64,000 nt of DNA. Origin: Dermacentor variabilis. Taxonomy: Eukaryota > Arthropoda > Arachnida > Ixodida > Ixodidae. Of the stretch, positions 1 through 12,962 are shown piece by piece; position 1 is the first letter of the stretch, and each line of letters begins with the position of its first letter. Under the pieces are notes generated by a model, which had not been told where the DNA came from, ran no database searches, and saw only the letters and a list, made by a program, of their open reading frames with translations. The translations under genes and the position numbers were made by a program. Location of the stretch: contig NC_134571.1 of the NCBI RefSeq assembly GCF_050947875.1, positions 225,442,024 through 225,506,023 of the forward strand, read 5' to 3'.

Positions 1-3000
1 CGTCATCGGCGCCCGACATGGCTTAATTTCAATGTGCAGTTGCACTCATTGTGAGCGCAGTCTGGCGTGTGCGTCCTGTACTGCAAGCTGCGCCGTTGCG
101 GACTACATGTGACGTTCAGCGAGCAACATATAAAGGACACAACTGCACCTACTCCAGCAGCAGTCGGCGTTATCTCCGCTTTTTCAGACAACTCTTCTTG
201 CCACCACGCTAATCAGTGGCCTGTGTTAGTGGTCGTCCTTGATTCCTGCGTCCTCGGCGACCGACGTGGCTTGATTTCTATGTGTAGTTGCACTCATTCT
301 GAGCTCATTCAGGCGTAGGCGTCTTGTACTGCCCGCTGCGTGTGTGCGGACTGGCCGTGTCTATCAACGAGCACTATATAAGGTTGGACACAACGGCAAT
401 TACTCCAGCAGCAGTTGCGGAGGCATCTACGCTTTGTCAGGCAATTCTTCTTGCCACCACGTTAATCAGTTGCCTGTGTGCTTGGTCGTCCTTGATTCTT
501 GCGTCCTGGGCGCCCGATGCGGCTTAATTTTGATATGCGGTTGCACACATTGTGTGCGCATTCAGGCGTTTGCGTCCTGTACTGCCTGCTGCGTCTTTGC
601 GGGCTACACGTGGCTATCAAGGAGCACTACATATGGATGGACACAACGGCTCTTCCTCCAGCAGCAGTTGCGGCGGCATCCAGGCTTTTTCAGACAATTC
701 TTCTTGTCACCACGTTAATCAGTTTCCTGTGTGCGTGGTCGTTCTTCATGCCTACGTCCTCGGCGCCCGACGTGGGTTGATCTCGATATGCGGTTGCACT
801 CATTCTGAGCGCATTCAGGGGCGTTCGTCCTGTATTGCCTGCTCCGTCTGTGCGACTACACATGGCAATCAACGAGCTACATATGAAGACGGACACAGCG
901 GAGCTTACTCCAGCAGCAGTTGCGGCGGCATCTACGCTTTTTCAGAATATTCTTCTTGCCACCACGTTAATCAGTTGCCTGTGTGCGTGGTCGTCCTTGA
1001 TTCCTGCGTCCCCGGCGCCCGACTCGGCTCAATTTCAACGTGCAGTTGCACTCATTGTGAGCGCATTCTGGCGTTTGCGTCCTGTACTGCCAGATGCGTC
1101 ATTGCGGACTGCACGTGACTTTCAACGAGCACCATATAAAGGTAGACACAACGGCACTTACTCCAGCAGCAGTTGCGGCGGCATCTTAGCTTTTTCAGAC
1201 AATTCTTCTTGCCAACACTTTAATCATTTGAATGTGCGTAGTCGTCCTTGATTCCTGCGTCCTCGGCGCCCGACGTGGCTCAATTTCGATTTGTGGTTCC
1301 ACTCATTGTGTGCGCATTCAGGCGTAGGCGTCTTCCACTGCCCGCTGCGTCATTGGGGACTACACGTGACTTCCAACGAGAAGCATATAAAGACGGACAG
1401 AACTACACCTACTCCAGCAGCAGTCGGCCTTATATCCGCTTTTTCAGGCAGCTCTTCTTGCCACCACGTTAATCAGTTGCCTGTGTGCGTGGTCGTCCTT
1501 GATTCCTGCGTCCTCGGCGCCCGACGTGGCTTAATTTCCGTTTGCAGTTGCACTCATTTTGAGCGCATTCTGGCGTGTGCGTCCTGTAGTGCCCGCTGCG
1601 TCATTGCGGACTACACGTGACTTTCAACGGGAACCATATAAAGGTAGACTCAACGGCACTTACTCCAGCAGCAGTTGCGGCGGCATCTACGCTTTTTTAG
1701 ACAATTCTTCTTGCCACCACGTAATCAGCTGCCTGTGTTCGTGGTCGTCCTTGATTCATGCGTCCTAGGCGGCCGACGTGGCTTAATTTCAATGTGCAGT
1801 TGCACTCATTGTGAGCGCATTCAGGCGTAGGCGTCTTGCACTGCCCGCTGCGTCATTGCGGACTGGACGTGACTATCAACGAGCACCGTATAACGGTAGA
1901 CACAACGACAATTACTCGAGCAGCAGTTGCGGCGGCATCCACGCTTTTTGAGACAATTTTTCTTGCCACCACGTTAATCAGTTGCCTGCGTGCGTGGTCG
2001 TCATTGATTCCTGCGTCCTCGGCGGCCGACGTGGCTTAATTTCAATGTGCAGTTGCACTAATTGTGAGCGCATTCAGGCGTAGGCGTCTTGCACTGCCCG
2101 CTGCGTCATTGCGGACTGGACGTGACTATCAACGAGCACCAGATAAAAGTAGACTCAACGACACCTACTCCCGCAGCAGTTGCGGCGGCATATCCGCATT
2201 TTCAGACAACTCCTCTTCCCACCACGTTAATCAGCTGCCTGTGTTCGTGGTCGTCCTTAATTCCTGCGTCCACGGCACCCGACGTGGTTTAATTTCGATT
2301 TACGGTTGCACTCATTGTGTCCGCATTCAGGCGTAGGCGTCTTGCACTGCCCGCTGCGTCATTGCGGACTACACGTGACTTTCAACGAGCACCATATAAA
2401 GGTAGACTCAACGGCACTTACTCCAGCAGCAGTTGCGGCGGCATCTACGCTTTTTCAGACAATTCTTTTTGCCACCACGTTAATCAGCTGCCTGTGTGCG
2501 TGGTCGTCCTTGATTCCTGCGTCCTCGGCGCCCGACGTGGCTTAATTTCCGTCTGCAGTTGCACTCATTGTGTCCGCATTCAGGCGTAGGCGTCTTGCAC
2601 TGCCCGCTGCGTCATTGCGGACTACACGTGACTTTCAACGAGCACCAGATAAAAGTAGACTCAACGGCACTTGCTCCAACAGCAGTTGCGGCGGCATCTA
2701 CGCTTTTTCAGACAATTCTTCTTGCCACCACGTTAATCAGTTGCCTGTGTGCGTGGTCGTCCTTGATTCCTGCGTCCCCGGCGGCCGACGTGGCTTGATT
2801 TCAATGTGCAGTTGCACTCATTGTGAGCGCATTCAGGCGTAGGCGTCTTGCACTGCCCGCTGCGTCATTGCGGACTACACGTGACTTTGAACGAGCACCG
2901 TATAACGGTAGACACAACGGCACTTACTCCAGCAGCAGTTGCGGCGGCATCTACGCTTTTTCAGACAATTCTTCTTGCCACCACGTAATCAGCTGCCTGT

Positions 3001-3479
3001 GTTCGTGGTCGTCCATGATTCCTGCATCCTCGGCGGCCGACGTGGCTTAATTTCCGTTTGCAGTTGCACTCATTTTGAGCGCATTCTGGCGGGTGCGTCC
3101 TGTACTGCCAGCTGCGTCATTTCGCAATACATGGACGTTCAGTGAGCAACATATAAAGACGGACACAACTGCACCTACTCCAGCAGCAGTCGGCGTTATC
3201 TCCGCTTTTTCAGACAACTCATCTTGCCACCACGTTAATCAGCTGCCTGTGTTCGTGGTCGTCCTGGATTCCTGCATCCTCGGCGCCCGACGTGGCTTAA
3301 TTTCCGTTTGCAGTTGCACTTATTTTGAGCGCATTCTGGCGGGTGCGTCCTGTACTGCCAGCTGCGTCATTGCGGACTACACGTGACTTTCAACGAGCGC
3401 CATATAAAGGTAGACTCAACGGCACTTACTCCAGCAGCAGTTGCGGCGGCATCTGCGCTTTTTCGGACAATTCTTCTTG

Positions 3480-4988
3480 CCACCACGTTAATCAGTTGCC
3501 TGTGTGCGTGGTCGTCCTTGATTCCTGCGTTCCCGGCGCCCGACGTGGCTTAATTTCCGTTTGCAGTTGCACTCATATTGAGCGCATTCTGGCAGGTGCG
3601 TCCTGTACTGCCAGCTGCGTCATTGCGCAATACATGGACGTTCAGCGAGCAGCATATAAAGACGGACACAACTGCACCCACTCCAGCAGCAGTCGGCCTT
3701 ATGTCCGCTTTTTCAGGCAGCTCTTTTTGCCACCACGTTAATCAGTTGCCTGTGTGCGTGGTCGTCCTTGATTCCTGCGTCCTCGGCGGCGGACGTGGCT
3801 TAATTTCAATGTGCAGTTGCACTTATTGTGAACGCATTCAGGCGTAGGCGTCTTGCACTGCCCGCTGCGTCATTGCGGACTGGACGGGACTATCAACGAG
3901 CACCGTATAACGGTAGACACAACGACAATTACTCGAGCAGCAGTTGCGGCGGCATCTACGCTTTTTGAGACAATTCTTCTTGCCACCACGTTAATCAGTT
4001 GCCTGCGTGCGTGGTCGTCATTGATTCCTGCGTCCTCGGCGGCCGACGTGGCTTAATTTCAATGTGCAGTTGCACTCATTGTGAGCGCATTCAGCCGTAG
4101 GCGTCTCGCACTGCCCGCTGCGTCATTGCGGACTACACGTGACTTTCAACGAGCAACATATAAAGGTAGACACAACTGCACCTACTCCAGCAGCAGTCAG
4201 CCTTATGTCCGCTTTTTCAGGCAGCTCTTTTTGCCACCACGTTAATCAGTTGCCTGTGTGCGTGGTCGTCCTTGATTCCTGCGTTCCCGGCGCCCGACGT
4301 GGCTTAATTTCCGTTTGCAGTTGCACTCATGTTGAGCGCATTCTGGCAGGTGCGTCCTGTACTGCCAGCTGCGTCATTGCGCAATACATGGACGTTCAGC
4401 GAGCAGCATATAAAGACGGACACAACTGCACCCACTCCAGCAGCAGTCGGCCTTATGTCCGCTTTTTCAGGCAGCTCTTTTTGCCACCACGTTAATCAGT
4501 TGCCTGTGTGCGTGGTCGTCCTTGATTCCTGCGTCCTCGGCGGCGGACGTGGCTTAATTTCAATGTGCAGTTGCACTTATTGTGAACGCATTCAGGCGTA
4601 GGCGTCTTGCACTGCCCGCTGCGTCATTGCGGACTGGACGGGACTATCAACGAGCACCGTATAACGGTAGACACAACGACAATTACTCGAGCAGCAGTTG
4701 CGGCGGCATCTACGCTTTTTGAGACAATTCTTCTTGCCACCACGTTAATCAGTTGCCTGCGTGCGTGGTCGTCATTGATTCCTGCGTCCTCGGCGGCCGA
4801 CGTGGCTTAATTTCAATGTGCAGTTGCACTCATTGTGAGCGCATTCAGCCGTAGGCGTCTCGCACTGCCCGCTGCGTCATTGCGGACTACACGTGACTTT
4901 CAACGAGCAACATATAAAGGTAGACACAACTGCACCCACTCCAGCAGCAGTCGGCCTTATGTCCGCTTTTTCAGGCAGCTCTTTTTGC
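3480..4988. repeat. Recent 754-bp higher-order duplication (three-monomer unit)
   Basis: Within the satellite, about 3480-4234 is repeated as 4235-4988 with a constant offset of 754 bp, that is three monomers. The copies share private variants: a monomer with TGCGCAATACATGGACG (3625 and 4379), one with GACTGGACGGGACTATC (3879 and 4633) and one with a CATTCAGCCGTAGGCG block (4087 and 4841). Neighbouring monomers outside the pair are clearly more diverged. This is the usual result of a recent unequal exchange. Confidence 0.85.
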
Positions 4989-7080
4989 CACCACGTTAAT
5001 CAGTTGCCTGTGTGCGTGGTCGTTCTTGATTCCTGCGTACCCGGCGCCCGAGGTGGCGTAATTTCAATGTGCAGTTGCACTCATTGTGGACGCATTCAGG
5101 CGTAGGCGTCTTGCACTGCCCGCTGCGTTATTGCGGACTACACGTGACTTTCAACGACCAACATATAAAGACGGACCCAACTGCACCTACTCCAGCAGCA
5201 GTTGCGGCGGCATCTCCGCATTTTCAGACTATTCTTCTTCACCACGTTAATCAGTTGCCTGTGTTCTTGGTCGTCCTTGATTCCTGCGTCCTCGGCACCC
5301 GATGTGGTTTAATTTCGATGTGCGGTTGCACTCATTGTGTGCGCATTCAGGCGTAGGAGTCTTGCACTGCCCGCTGCGTCATTGCGGACTACACGTGACT
5401 TTCAAGGAGCACCATATAAAGGTAGACACAACAGCAATTACTCCAGCAGCAGTTGCGGCGGCATCTTAGCTTTTTCAGACAATTCTTCTTGCCAGCACTT
5501 TAAACATTTGAATGTGTGCGTGGTCGTCCTTGATTCCTGCGTCCTCGGCGGCCGACGTGGCTTAATTTCGATTTGTGGTTCCACACATTGTGTGCGCATT
5601 CAGGCGTAGGCGTCTTGCACTGCCCGCTGCGTCATTGGGGACTACACGTGACTTCCAACGAGAAGCATATAAAGACGGACACAACTGCACCTACTCCAGC
5701 AGCAGTCGGCGTTATCTCCGCTTTTTCAGACAACTCTTCTTGCCACCACGTTAATCAGTTGCCTGTGTTCGTAGTCGTCCTGGATTCCTGCGTCCTCGGC
5801 ACCCGACATGGTTTAATTTCGATGTGCGGTTGCACTCAATGTGAGCGCATTCAGGCGTAGGCGTCTTGCGCTGCCCGCTGCGTCATTGCCGACTACACGT
5901 GACTTTGAACGAGCACTATGTAAGGATTGACACAACGGCACTTACTGCAGCAGCAGTTGCGGCGGCATCTACGCTTTTTCAGAATATTCGTCTGCCACCA
6001 CGTTAATCTCTTGCCTGTGTACGTGGTCGTCCTTGATTCCTGCGTCCTGGGCGTCCAACGTGGCTTAATTTCAATGTGCAGTTGCACTCATTGTGAGCGC
6101 ATTCTAGCGTGTGCGTCATGTACAGACCGCTGCGTCTGTGCGGACTGGACGTGACTATCAACGAGCACTATATAAGGATGGGCACAACGGCACTTACTCC
6201 AGCAGCAGTTGCGGTGGCATCTACGCTGTTTCAGAATATTCCTTTTGCCATCACGTTAAACAGCTGCCCGTGTGCGTGGTCGTTCTTGATTCCTGCGTCC
6301 CCGGCGCCCGAGGTGGCTTAATTTCAATGTGCAGTTGCACTCATTGTGAGCGCATTCAGGCGTAGGCGTTTTGAACTGCCCGCTGCGTCATTGCCGACTA
6401 CACGTGACTTTGAACGAGCACCATATAAAGGTAGACACAACGGCACTTACTCAAGCAGCAGTTGCGGCGGCATCTCCGCATTTTCAGACAATTCTTCTTG
6501 CCACCACGTTAATCTGTTGCCTCTGTGCGTGGTCGTCCTTGATTCCTGCATCCTCGGCGCCCGACGTGGCTTAATTACACTGTAGAGTTGCACTTATTTT
6601 GAGCGCATTCAGGCGTTTGCGTCCTTTACTGCCTGTTGCGTCAATGCGGACTACATGGACGTTCAGCGAGCAACATATAAAGACGGACACAACTGCACCT
6701 ACTCCAGCAGCAGTCGGCGTTATCTGCGCTTCTTCAGACAACTCTTCTTGCCACCACGTTAATCAGTTGCCTGTGTGCATGGTCGTCCTTGATTCCTGCG
6801 TCGCCGGCGGCCGTCGTGGCTTAATTTGAATGTGCAGTTGCACCCATTGTGAGCGCATTCAGGCGTAGCCGTCTTGCACTGCCCGCTGCGTCATTGCGGA
6901 CTACACGTGACTTTCAACGAGCAACATATAAAGACGGAGACTACTGCACCTACTCCAGCAGCAGTCGGCGTCATCTCCGCTTTTTCAGACAACTCTTCTT
7001 GCCACCACGTTAATCAGTTGCCTGTGTGCGTGGTCATCCTTGATTCCTGCGTCCCCGGCGGCCGACGTGGCTTAATTTGA

Positions 7081-7580
7081 ATGTGCAGTTGCACTTATTT
7101 TGAGCGCATTCTGGCGGGTGGTCCTGTACTGCCTGATGCGCCATTGCGGACTACACGTGTCTTTCAACGAGCACCATATAAAGGTAGACACAACAGCACT
7201 TACTCCAGCAGCAGTTGCGGCGGCATTTACGCTTTTTCAGATAATTCTTCTTCACGACGTTAATAAGTTGCCTGTGTTCGTGGTCCTCCTTGATTCCTGC
7301 GTCCTCGGCGCCCGACGTGGCTTAATTTGAATGTGCAGTTGCACTTATTTTGAGCGCATTCTGGCCAGTGGTCCTGTACTGCCAGATGCGCCATTGCGGA
7401 CTACACGTGTCTTTCAACGAGCACCATATAAAGGTAGACACAACAGCACTTACTCCAGCAGCAGTTGCGGCGGCATCTACGCTTTTTCAGATAATTCTTC
7501 TTCACGACGTTAATAAGTTGCCTGTGTTCGTGGTCCTCCTTGATTCCTGCGTCCTCGGCGCCCGACGTGGCTTAATTTCC
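7081..7580. repeat. Recently doubled 250-bp satellite monomer
   Basis: The monomers at 7081-7330 and 7331-7580 are almost identical and share unusual features: GGTGGTCCTGT or AGTGGTCCTGT in place of GGTGCGTCCTGT, CACGTGTCTTTC, and a shortened TTCTTCTTCACGACGTTAATAAG stretch without the usual GCCAC. The 250-bp length, against 252-253 bp in neighbours, comes from those deletions. Confidence 0.8.
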
Positions 7581-9192
7581 GTTTGCAGTTGCACTCATTT
7601 TGAGCGCATTCTGGCGTGTGCGTACTGTACTGCCCGCTGCGTCATTGCGGACTACACGTGACTTTCAACGAGCACCATATAAAGGTAGACTTAACGGCAC
7701 TTACTCCCGCAGGACTTGCGGCGGCATATCCGCATTTTCAGACAATTCTTCTTGCCACCACGTAATCAGCTGCCTGTGTTCGTGGTCGTCCTTGATTCCT
7801 GCGTCCTCGGCACCCGACGTGGTTTAATTTCGATTTGCAGCTGCACTCATTGTGAGCGCATTCAGCCGTAGGCGTCTTGCACTGCCCGCTGCGTCGTTCC
7901 GGACTACACATGACTTTCAACGAGCACCATATAAAAGTAGACACAACGGCAATTACTCCAGCAGCAGTTGCGGCGGCATCTCCGCTTTTTCAGACAATTC
8001 TTCTTGACACCACTATAATCAGTTGACTGTGTGCGTGGTGGTCCTTAATTCCTGCGTCCTCGGGGCCCAACGTGTCTTAATTTCAGTGTGCAGTTGCACT
8101 CATTCTGAGCGCATTCAGGCGTAGGCGTCTTGCACTGCCCGCTGCGTCTGTACGGACTGGACGTGACTATCAACGCGCACCGTATAACGTTAGACACCAC
8201 GACAATTACTCGAGCAGCAGTTGCGGCGGCATCTACGCTTTTTCAGACAATTCTTCTTGCCACCACGTTAATCAGTTGCCTGCGTGCGTGGTCGTCCTTC
8301 ATTCCTGCGTCCTCGGCGCCCGACGTGGCTTAATTTCAATGTGCAGTTGCACTCATTGCGAGCGCATTCTGGCGTAGGCGTTTTGCACTGAAGGCTGCGT
8401 CTGTGCCGAGTGGACGTGACTATCAACGAACACCATATAAAGGTAGACACAACGGCACTTACTCAAGCAGGAGTTGCGGCGGCATCTCCGCTTTTTCAGA
8501 CTATTCTTCTTGCCACCACGTTAATCAGTTGCCTTTGTTCGTGGTCGTCCTTGATTCCTGCGTCCTCGACGCCCGACGTGGCTTAATTTTGATGTGCTGT
8601 TGCACTCATTGTGTGCGCATTCAAGCGTGTGCGTCCTCTACTGCCTGCTGCGTCTTTGCGAACTACATGTGACTACCAACGAACATTATATGAGGATGGA
8701 CACAACGGCACACACTTTAGGAGCAGTTGCGGCGGTATCCACGAATTTTCAGACATCTCTTCTTGCCACCACATTATCAGTTGCCTGTGTGCTTGGTCGT
8801 ACTTGATTCCTGCCTCCTGGGCGCCCGACGCGGCTTGATTTTGATGTGCGGTTGCACTCAATGTGTGCGCATTCAGGCGTTTGCGTCCTGTACTGCCTGC
8901 TGCGTCTTTGCGGACTGCACGTGGCTATCAACGAGCACTATATAAGGATGGACACAACGGCACTTACTCTAGCAGCAGTTGCGGCGGCATCCAGGCTTTT
9001 TCAGACAATTCTTCTTGCCACCACGTTAATTAGTTGTCTTTGTGCGTGGTCGTCCTTGATTCCTGCGTCCTCGGCACCCGACGTGGCCTAATTTTGATGT
9101 GCGTTTGCACTCATGGTGTGCGCATTCTGGCGTTTGTGTGCTGTGCTGCCTGCTGCGTCTGTGCGGACTGGACGTGACTATCAACGAGCACT

Positions 9193-10730
9193 ATGGGGCT
9201 CTTGCATTGCCCAGGGGGCACTGTGAAAAAGGTGCTAATAAGCGCCCTCTGTCCTATAATGGATCGTACTAAGCTCGGTCGTCTGCTTCGGAAAGTACGT
9301 TTACACTATGGCCCCACCACTTTCGGTTGTGTTGTAGCACGGCCGAAGATTTTTTCATGGGTGGCACGCTGCGTAAAGGCAAGAAATTATGCAGTGCCGA
9401 ATACGTGTACGCCGTTCAAGAATTAGGCGGGGAAGTTTTAGCACGGTCTCAATCGCAAGTGAAGCGAGTCGCGTACGAAGTGGAACTACAGGTAAGTTTT
9501 GCACGCTAGCTGCTAGATTCAGGTGCACAAACGCGAGGAAATACGTGCTCTAAATGAATCCACAGCAGCGATAAGCAGACATCATGTGTACAGAACTGCT
9601 CGAGCACACGACAGTACGCGCCGCGATGTACGAACTGCTCGAGCGCAGGATCGTACGCTCCGCGACGGCAGCGGTCTTTCGACATGCCGCCAAACGGCGG
9701 GCCTCCTGTAATCATTGTTGACTGCATGCCGCTAAAGAAGTAGTTATGCCTGCGTTTTAGTAGCGGCCATCTGTCCCATTTAGTAACTGGTAATAATTGA
9801 TGCAATGCATATGAGCTCACACGCACGTGCGAATCGCGCTGCAGCTCGAGCTCGTGCGCTGCTCGCTTGATATAGCTTTTAATGACAGCGCTCGAACATC
9901 GATGTGCTGCGATCAATACTGCCATGCTGCGCTGCCTCAATGTGCTGGCTTGAGATCAAGGATGGGCGCATTTAACTTTCTCAAACTGTGCTGCTCGTAG
10001 TGGAGTGGTGAATTGTCATCGAATGAGCCCGACCATATGTGCTCATTTGCACACACCTGGTCACTTCACCACTTCACATCGGTCGAATTGTTAATTCTCG
10101 TTGTTGCCGGGTCTCGAATCGTGAATTACCAGCCATGCTTGCTGCTATGTCGGTCTGCTGTCGGGACTCTAGGTGCAAAAGACCGAAACTTAGAACGCGG
10201 ATAATCAAGCAAGCATCAAGGCAGGCGAATCAGTCAGCATGGCGCGAAGTTTCGCTTACTCAGCGCGACGAACTGCAGCTATGCAGCGCGCCCCACGCTC
10301 CACTTCGTGAGGCCTTGAAGGAAAACGGTAAAACCTGATGTTTGGATTCAGGCCTTCTTGTTCATGGCAGCCGAGTACGAAGAAGTAATGAAGGTGACGC
10401 CTTTTCGAGGCTGGGCTAGGTCTCTCCTGATCGGCGTCACCGATTCCTTCTGCTCCCAGCATTACGTCCCACGGCACACGGAGAGCCCGTTTTCATTAAA
10501 ATATAGGCTGAGGTGAGCTCGCAGCGTGGTCGGCGTGGTCTTGGATAAGTGACGAGCCTTTTCACACTCGCAACAGGGCATAAAAAAGTGCGAATCGACG
10601 CAAAACTCGGCCTAGAAACGTGCTTCGCCACAGCCAGGGCTAATACGACACAAGCTCGTACGACCCAGATGTCTTTTCCCGCGCCGCCACCAGGCGCCGC
10701 TACTAAACCTCAAACTCCAGTGCAAGACGC
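9193..10730. mobile_element. 1.5-kb insertion with imperfect terminal inverted repeats (unclassified DNA transposon candidate)
   Basis: The satellite monomer stops after CGAGCACTAT at 9192 and resumes with ATATAAGGATGGAC at about 10729-10731, exactly the phase expected for an uninterrupted CGAGCACTATATAAGG, with only AT repeated. The insert begins GGGGCTCTTGCATTG and ends CAGTGCAAGACGCCC, which is an inverted repeat matching at 12 of 15 positions. This pattern fits a cut-and-paste element with a very short target duplication. I could not place it in a superfamily. Apart from one exon-like stretch (9327-9491) I see no gene; 9495-10720 is unique sequence without a convincing coding region on either strand. 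Confidence 0.55.
9327..9491 (+). pseudogene. Exon-like coding stretch in the 9193-10730 insertion, function unknown
   Basis: An open frame of about 55 codons runs from 9327 to 9491 and stops exactly at a consensus splice donor (CAG|GTAAGT at 9489-9497). The peptide includes FFMGGTLRKGKKLCSAEYV and QVKRVAYEVELQ. The composition and the exon-like ending look like genuine coding sequence. The peptide is loosely reminiscent of the segment before a SWIM-type zinc finger, but no CxC...CxH finger follows, so this is only a suggestion. No promoter, start codon or downstream exon was identified. It could be a captured exon or a remnant of the element's own transposase. Confidence 0.3.
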
Positions 10731-12962
10731 CCATATAAGGATGGACACAACGGCACTTACTCCAGCAGCAGTTGCGGCGGCATCTACGCTTTTTCAGACA
10801 ATTCGTCTTGCCACCGCGTTAATCAGTTGCCTGTGTCCGTAGTCGTCCTTGATTCCTGCGTCCTCGGTGCCCGCCTTGGCTTAATTTCCATGTGCCGCTG
10901 CAGTCATTGTGAGCGCATTCAGGCGTAGGCTTCTTGCTCTGCCCGCTGCGTCTGTGCGGACGGGACGTGACTATACATCAACGAACACTATATAAAGATG
11001 GACACAATGGCACTTACTACAGCAGCAGTTGCGGCGGCATCTACGCTTCTTCAGGCAATTCTTGCCACCACTTTAATCAGTTGTCTGTGTGCGTGGTCGT
11101 CCTTGATTCCTGCGTCCTCGGCGCACGACGTGGCTTAATTTCGATGTGCGGTTGCACTCATCGTGAGCGCATTCAAGCGTAGGCGTCTTGCACTGCCTGC
11201 TGCGTCTGTGCGGAGTACACGTGACTATGGACGAGCACCATATAAAGGTAGATACTACGGCATTTACTCCTGCAGTAGTGTCGGCGGCATCTCCGCTTTT
11301 TGAGCCAATTCTTCTTCACCATGTTAATCAGTTACCCGTGTTCGTGGTCCTCCTTGGTTCGTGCATCCTCGGCGCCCAAGGAGGCCTAATTTTAACGTAC
11401 AGTTGCTCTTAGTGCGTGTCCATTCAGTCGTGTGCGTCCTGTACTGCCTGCTCCGTCTGTGCGGACTACACGTGACTATCAACGAGAACTATAAAAAGAT
11501 GCACTCAAAGGCACTTACTCCAGCGGCAGTTGCGGCGGCATCTCCGCTTTTTCAGACAATTCTTCTTGCCACCACGTTAATCAGTTGCCTGTGTGATTGG
11601 TCGTCCTTGATTCCAGCGTCCTCGGCGCCCGACTCGGCTTAATTTCAATGTGTGGTTGCACTCATTTTGAGCGCATTCTGGCGTGTGTGTCCTGTACTGC
11701 CTGCTGCGTCTGTGCAGACCACAATTTACTATCAACGAGCACCATATAAAGGTAAACACAACGGCACTTACAACGGCAGCAGTTGTGGCGTCATCTTCGC
11801 CTTTTCAGACAATTCTTCTTTCCAGCACGTTAATCAGCTGCCTGTGTTCGTGGTCGTCCTTTATTCCTTCGTCCTCGGCGCCGGACGTGGCTTGATCTCT
11901 ATGTGCGGTTGCACTTATTGTGAGCGCATTCAGGGGCGTTCGTCCTTTATTGCGTGCTTTGTCTGTGCGACTACACATGGCAATCAACGAGCTACATATG
12001 AAGATGGACACAGTGGCACTTACTCCAGCAGCAGTTGCGGCGGCATCTACGCTTTTTCAGCCAATTCTTCTTGCCACCACATCAGTCAGTTGCCTGTGTT
12101 CGTGGTAGTCCTTGATTCCTGTGTCCTCGGCGCCCGACGTGGGTTAATTTCGATGTGCAGTTGCACTCATTGTTAGCGCATTCAAGCGTGTGCGTCTTGT
12201 ACTGCGTGCTGTGTCTGTGCGGACTACAATTGACTATCACCGAGCACCATATAAAGGTGGACACAACGGCACTTACTCCAGCAGCAGTTGCGGCGGCATC
12301 TGCACCTTTTGAGACAATTACTCTTCTTGCCACTACGTCTGACTGACTAACTGACTAACTGTCCGTGATTCCTGCGTCCTCGGCGCCCGATGTGGCTTGA
12401 TCTCGATGTGCGGTTGCACTCATTGAGAGTGCATTCACGAGTGTTCGTCCTGTATTGCCTGCTACGTGTTTGCGACTACACATGGCAATGAACGAGCTAC
12501 ACATGAAGACGGACACAGCGGAACTTACTCCAGCAGTAGTTGCCGCGGCATCTCCGCTTTTCCAAACAACTCTTCTTGCCACCATGCTAATCGGTTGCCC
12601 GTGTTCGTGGTCGTCCTTGGTTTCTGCGTCCTCGGCGCCCAACGTGGCCTAATTTCAACATTCCGTTGCAGTCACTGCGAGTGTATAAAGGCGTCTTCGT
12701 CATGTGCTGCCTGCTTCGTTTGTGTGGACTACACGTGACTATCAACGAGAACTATATAAAGATGCACTCAACGGCTCTTAATCCGGCAGACAGCTGCGGC
12801 GGCATCTCCGCTTTTTCAAACTCTCCTTGCCACCACGTTAATCAGTTGCCTGTGTACGTGGTCGTCCTTGATTCCTGCGTCCTCGGCGCCCGACCTTGCT
12901 TAATTTCTATGTGCGGTAGCGCTCATTGAGAGTGCATTCATGCGCGTCGTCCTGTGTTGCTT
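10731..12962. repeat. Tandem satellite, block 2
   Basis: About nine monomers of the 252-bp family continue from the monomer interrupted at 9192. They are more diverged than in block 1: several carry TGCGTCTGTGCGGAC in place of TGCGTCATTGCGGAC, and two have a shortened head with CATGGCAATCAACGAGC. At 12341-12361 a CTGACTGACTAACTGACTAACTG stutter replaces the middle of one monomer. The block ends in mid-monomer where the LINE 5' end begins. Confidence 0.9.

Larger units (their letters stand above)
1..9192. repeat. Tandem satellite array, monomer about 252 bp (block 1)
   Basis: About 36 head-to-tail monomers of 250-254 bp, all in the same orientation; the left edge lies outside the window. Each monomer carries, in order, a GGCGTCTTGCACTGCCCGC block, a CACGTG E-box, a TATAAAGG or TATAAGG box about 18 bp further on, a CCAGCAGCAGTTGCGGCGGC block, a CCACCACGTTAATCAGTTGCC block and a CCGACGTGGCTTAATTTC block. 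Example: E-box at 2372-2377, TATA at 2395-2400. Monomers differ by scattered substitutions and a few small indels. Open frames of 60-188 codons run through it on both strands because the monomer has few stops and a length near a multiple of three; they shift frame between monomers and I do not regard them as genes. The block ends inside a monomer at 9192, where an insertion begins. Confidence 0.95.

Noticed and set aside
67..9091. Dozens of 60-188 codon open frames in the 252-bp satellite, some Cys-rich and near-identical from monomer to monomer
   Set aside because: They follow the repeat period, exist in two or more frames at once, change frame between monomers and have no consistent start, signal peptide or end. 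They are by-products of a stop-poor repeat.
9506..9940. Minus-strand 144-codon frame in the 9193-10730 insertion, with AAHELELQ resembling AYEVELQ of the plus-strand exon
   Set aside because: The resemblance is eight residues with little nucleotide similarity; no domain or splice signals support it.
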